From Flavobacteriaceae bacterium (GTDB lineage: Bacteria > Bacteroidota > Bacteroidia > Flavobacteriales > Flavobacteriaceae), in contig JAKISG010000009.1 in the NCBI GenBank assembly GCA_021648755.1, positions 1 through 64,000 on the forward strand: 64,000 nucleotides of DNA, read 5' to 3'. Positions 61,726-64,000 of this stretch are shown piece after piece. The notes beneath the pieces were generated by a model. It made no database searches, had not been told where the DNA came from, and was given only the letters and a program-made list of their open reading frames with translations. Position 1 is the first letter of the stretch. Every line of letters starts with the position of its first letter. The position numbers were made by a program, and so were the translations under genes.

Positions 61726-63645
61726 TTAATTCTTCTTTTTTTTCAATTCTTGTTGTTCTTGTGCTTGTTTCATTGCATTATCTAAGCGTTGTCTAAATTT
61801 AGATTTTTTCTTAGGTGCTTTTTGTTTATTTACTTGTATTTGTGCATTAATTTTGTTTTCATCAATAATATAATACTTAATGACTAACATAATTAGTATT
61901 GAAATTAATTGTGATATAAAATAATAAATACTCAGTCCAGAACCAAAACTATTAAAGAAAAATAACATCATAAATGGCGAAAAGTACATCATCATTTTCA
62001 TCATTTTCTGCATATCTGGCATACCTTCTTGTGCAGGCTGCTGCATAGTAGCTTGTTGTCCTTGAGTAATTTTCATATAAAAAAACATAGATATAGATGC
62101 TAAGATAGGGAACAAAGCTATATGACTACCATAAAAAGGAATGTGAAATGGTAATCTAGCAATTTCATCATAAGCGGACAAATCTTCTGCCCAAAGAAAA
62201 TTTTCTTGTCTTAGGTCAATGTTTGTTGGAAAAAATCGGAATAATGCAAAGAAAATAGGCATTTGTAGCACCGCAGGAATACAGCCAGCCATAGGGCTTA
62301 CGCCTGCTTTTCGCTGTAAAGCCATAGTTTCTTGTTGGCGTTTCATCGCATTTTCTTTTCCTTTGTATTTTTCATTTATAACTTGCATTTCAGGTTTTAA
62401 AACCTTCATTTTAGCACTAGATAAAAAGGATTTATACAATAAAGGCGACATCAGTAATTTAACAAAGATAGTAAGTAGTATTATTGCTAGGCCTAAGCTA
62501 CCTACAATGTTATTATGAATAAAACTGAATAAAGGTGCGATAAAACGTATGTTTATCCACCTAAAAATACTCGTACCTATGGCTAGGTTATATTCTAATT
62601 TTTGATCTTTATAAAGGTTAAATTGCTTTTTATCATTAGGTCCATAATACAATTGCATATTTTCGGAAAGTTCATTGTTATTATAATCTAAAGTAATATT
62701 TGTATTTAATTGCTTTGTAAAGATTGTATCTATTTTTTCATCTTCTACCAAATTTGTTTGACTCATTTTGGCTTTTTTAAAAGATTTATCAGCCAATAGA
62801 ATAGTTGAGAAAAATTGCTTTTTATAGGAAATCCAGTTTACGCCTTTTTCTACTACTTCCTTATCACGCATTGTATAATCCCAAGAATCACCATTATCAT
62901 ATAAATACCTAAAATCTGTATATTGATTTTCGTAGGTAACACTTTTTTCGGTTCGTCTAGTTTTTAAATCCCATTGTAAGTCAACTTTTTGCGAAGTATT
63001 TAAAATGCTAGACAGCCCAACAGTATTTATTTTAAAATCTAATAAATATTCATTTGGTTTAAGTGTATATTGATATTCTAAATATTGTGTTTCCGAAATT
63101 TTTAACCTCATAGACAATACTTGATTATTACCATCTTTACTTAAAATAGGTTCAAAATAATGGTCTTTTGTATAAATTGTTTTACCTTCTTTTGTTTGAA
63201 AAGTTAGATTTAATATAGCGTTGTTGTCTTTAATTAAAAATAATTTTTTTGCATCGTAAGTTTTGTAATTTAACAATTCTAATTTAGAAATTTGCCCTCC
63301 AAGATTTGAGATTTTAATATCTAAAACTTCATTTTTTAGAGTTGTTTCTATATTTTTTGCTGCGGTTAAAGTGGTTGCATACTCAAAAGTACCTAGTTTA
63401 GCTTGTGCATTTATTTGTCTAATAGAGTCCGTAATTGTAATTGGATTTGTGATTACTGGTTTAGCGCTATTTTTAGTTTTTGCTAAGGTTGCTTTTTTAA
63501 TGGAGTCTTGTACATGTATTTGTTCTTGTTCCTGTTTTTCCATTTCCTCTTTTGAGGGCATGTTATTGTAGAGGTAATAACCAGCAAGTGCAAAAAGTAA
63601 GATAAAACCTATTAATGAATTCAGATCAAATTTCTTTTCTTCCAT
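61726..63645 (-). CDS. yidC: Membrane protein insertase YidC
   Basis: YidC inserts and folds inner-membrane proteins, alone or with SecYEG. The 639-residue protein has the N-terminal helix (LIGFILLFALAGYYLYN, about 10-26), a large periplasmic domain (about 60-355), and the five-helix core with GSLGLAIILLTIFVKLLMSPLLYKS and GCIPAVLQMPIFFALFRFF. A lysine-rich C-terminal tail (about 600-639) can bind ribosomes. Gram-negative layout and length. Its leader carries a TACATTTG box. Confidence 0.96.
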   Translation of the reverse strand: MEEKKFDLNSLIGFILLFALAGYYLYNNMPSKEEMEKQEQEQIHVQDSIKKATLAKTKNSAKPVITNPITITDSIRQINAQAKLGTFEYATTLTAAKNIETTLKNEVLDIKISNLGGQISKLELLNYKTYDAKKLFLIKDNNAILNLTFQTKEGKTIYTKDHYFEPILSKDGNNQVLSMRLKISETQYLEYQYTLKPNEYLLDFKINTVGLSSILNTSQKVDLQWDLKTRRTEKSVTYENQYTDFRYLYDNGDSWDYTMRDKEVVEKGVNWISYKKQFFSTILLADKSFKKAKMSQTNLVEDEKIDTIFTKQLNTNITLDYNNNELSENMQLYYGPNDKKQFNLYKDQKLEYNLAIGTSIFRWINIRFIAPLFSFIHNNIVGSLGLAIILLTIFVKLLMSPLLYKSFLSSAKMKVLKPEMQVINEKYKGKENAMKRQQETMALQRKAGVSPMAGCIPAVLQMPIFFALFRFFPTNIDLRQENFLWAEDLSAYDEIARLPFHIPFYGSHIALFPILASISMFFYMKITQGQQATMQQPAQEGMPDMQKMMKMMMYFSPFMMLFFFNSFGSGLSIYYFISQLISILIMLVIKYYIIDENKINAQIQVNKQKAPKKKSKFRQRLDNAMKQAQEQQELKKKKN

Positions 63646-63699
63646 ATATTGATAGTTTTGTCTTTTTAGACAATTATTTTTTTTAAATTTTTAATTGTG

Positions 63700-63707
63700 C
63701 AAATGTA
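63700..63707 (-). promoter_or_regulatory. -7 promoter box (TACATTTG) for yidC
   Basis: On the minus strand this reads TACATTTG, a perfect TAnnTTTG, 54 bases upstream of the yidC ATG. No TTG stands at -33. Confidence 0.45.
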
Positions 63708-63826
63708 GTAATAATTCAATTATTGCAGGTTAATTGTTTATTCGTTTATTTATTCAAAATTTTTAGCTAATTTATTTTATGAAATTTTTTTAGTTGGTTG
63801 ATTTTACATCGTTTTTTTAGTTCTCT

Positions 63827-64000
63827 TTATAAGGAAAAAGTCGTGCCTTTTCTACTATCTTTTAGTTGAATACCTTTTGCTAATAATTTATCTCGAATTT
63901 CATCTGACAAGGCGTAATTTTTAGTTGCTTTTGCCTCATTTCGTATGTTGATTAACAATTCTATTACCCCAGTTAATTTAGCCGAGTTTTTAGTATCGTT
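63827..64000 (-). CDS. cysS: Cysteinyl-tRNA synthetase, C-terminal end (partial)
   Basis: The minus strand at the window end encodes 57 residues ending in TTFSL-stop, including IELLINIRNEAKATKNYALS and DEIRDKLLAKGIQLKDS. This is the C-terminal helical tail of CysRS (R..AR...ALSD.IRD.L...GI...D...GT...). The catalytic part lies outside the window. It is upstream of yidC on the same strand, about 180 bases away. Confidence 0.85.
   Translation of the reverse strand, partial: NDTKNSAKLTGVIELLINIRNEAKATKNYALSDEIRDKLLAKGIQLKDSRKGTTFSL

Noticed and set aside
1..64000. CRISPR arrays
   Set aside because: No regularly spaced repeats of 24-40 bases with unique spacers were seen, and there are no cas genes.

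Overview
The window is strongly AT-rich DNA from a member of the Bacteroidota, most likely a marine Flavobacteriaceae bacterium. The basis is the gene content: a monomeric NADP isocitrate dehydrogenase, a BatA-type membrane protein, a DUF6095 protein beside murQ, a menaquinone prenyltransferase, ParE/ParC of the Bacteroidetes type, and EttA. Start codons lack Shine-Dalgarno sequences and many are preceded by TAnnTTTG boxes, the -7 element typical of this phylum. Most of the window is ordinary core genome.

Layout. 1-7.0 kb: the end of a transposase, an ATP-grasp enzyme, DUF6095-murQ, icd, a sirtuin and an Asp-box lipoprotein. 7.2-12.4 kb: parC and parE, separated by a decayed toxin-antitoxin pair. 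12.7-17.2 kb: ddl, a BatA-like protein and a dihydroorotase homologue without its metal ligands. 17.3-18.7 kb: a gene-poor stretch with a helix-turn-helix protein, a two-hairpin RNA-like element, a gene fragment and tRNA-Val(TAC). 18.8-22.1 kb: exbB-exbD-tonB-folC. 22.2-27.1 kb: valS, a DUF1573 protein and mnmE.

27.1-36.5 kb is an accessory island at the 3' end of mnmE. An 18-bp direct repeat covering the last codons and stop of mnmE recurs at 36495-36512, in the manner of SGI1-type islands. Inside are an IS3-type relic, a Fic protein, a broken DUF3987 gene, an XRE regulator, a type I restriction-modification locus whose hsdM and hsdS are fused by a deletion, a RhuM-type protein, a secreted YD-repeat-like protein, an unknown Cys/His-rich protein, and a three-gene set matching an ABC three-component (ABC-3C) conflict system: SMEK-domain protein, small middle component and DUF2326 SMC-like ATPase. 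No integrase is present, so the island looks immobilised or is moved in trans.

36.7-64 kb returns to core functions: lon, an acyl-CoA carboxylase beta subunit, ettA, DUF423, pckA, a DUF2520 protein, a lipoprotein, a beta-helix protein, a TerB/DnaJ protein, an NlpC/P60 hydrolase, thiolase, an active/inactive M16 peptidase pair, a rhomboid protease, an EEP-family protein, menA, a SPOR-like protein, the tyrosine-degradation pair hppD-hmgA, yidC and the end of cysS.

The best candidates for a closer look are the mnmE-linked island with its ABC-3C module and neighbouring unknown gene, and the two-hairpin element at 17811-17873, whose loop could compete with the terminator stem. Functions are assigned from recognised motifs only; no database search was possible.
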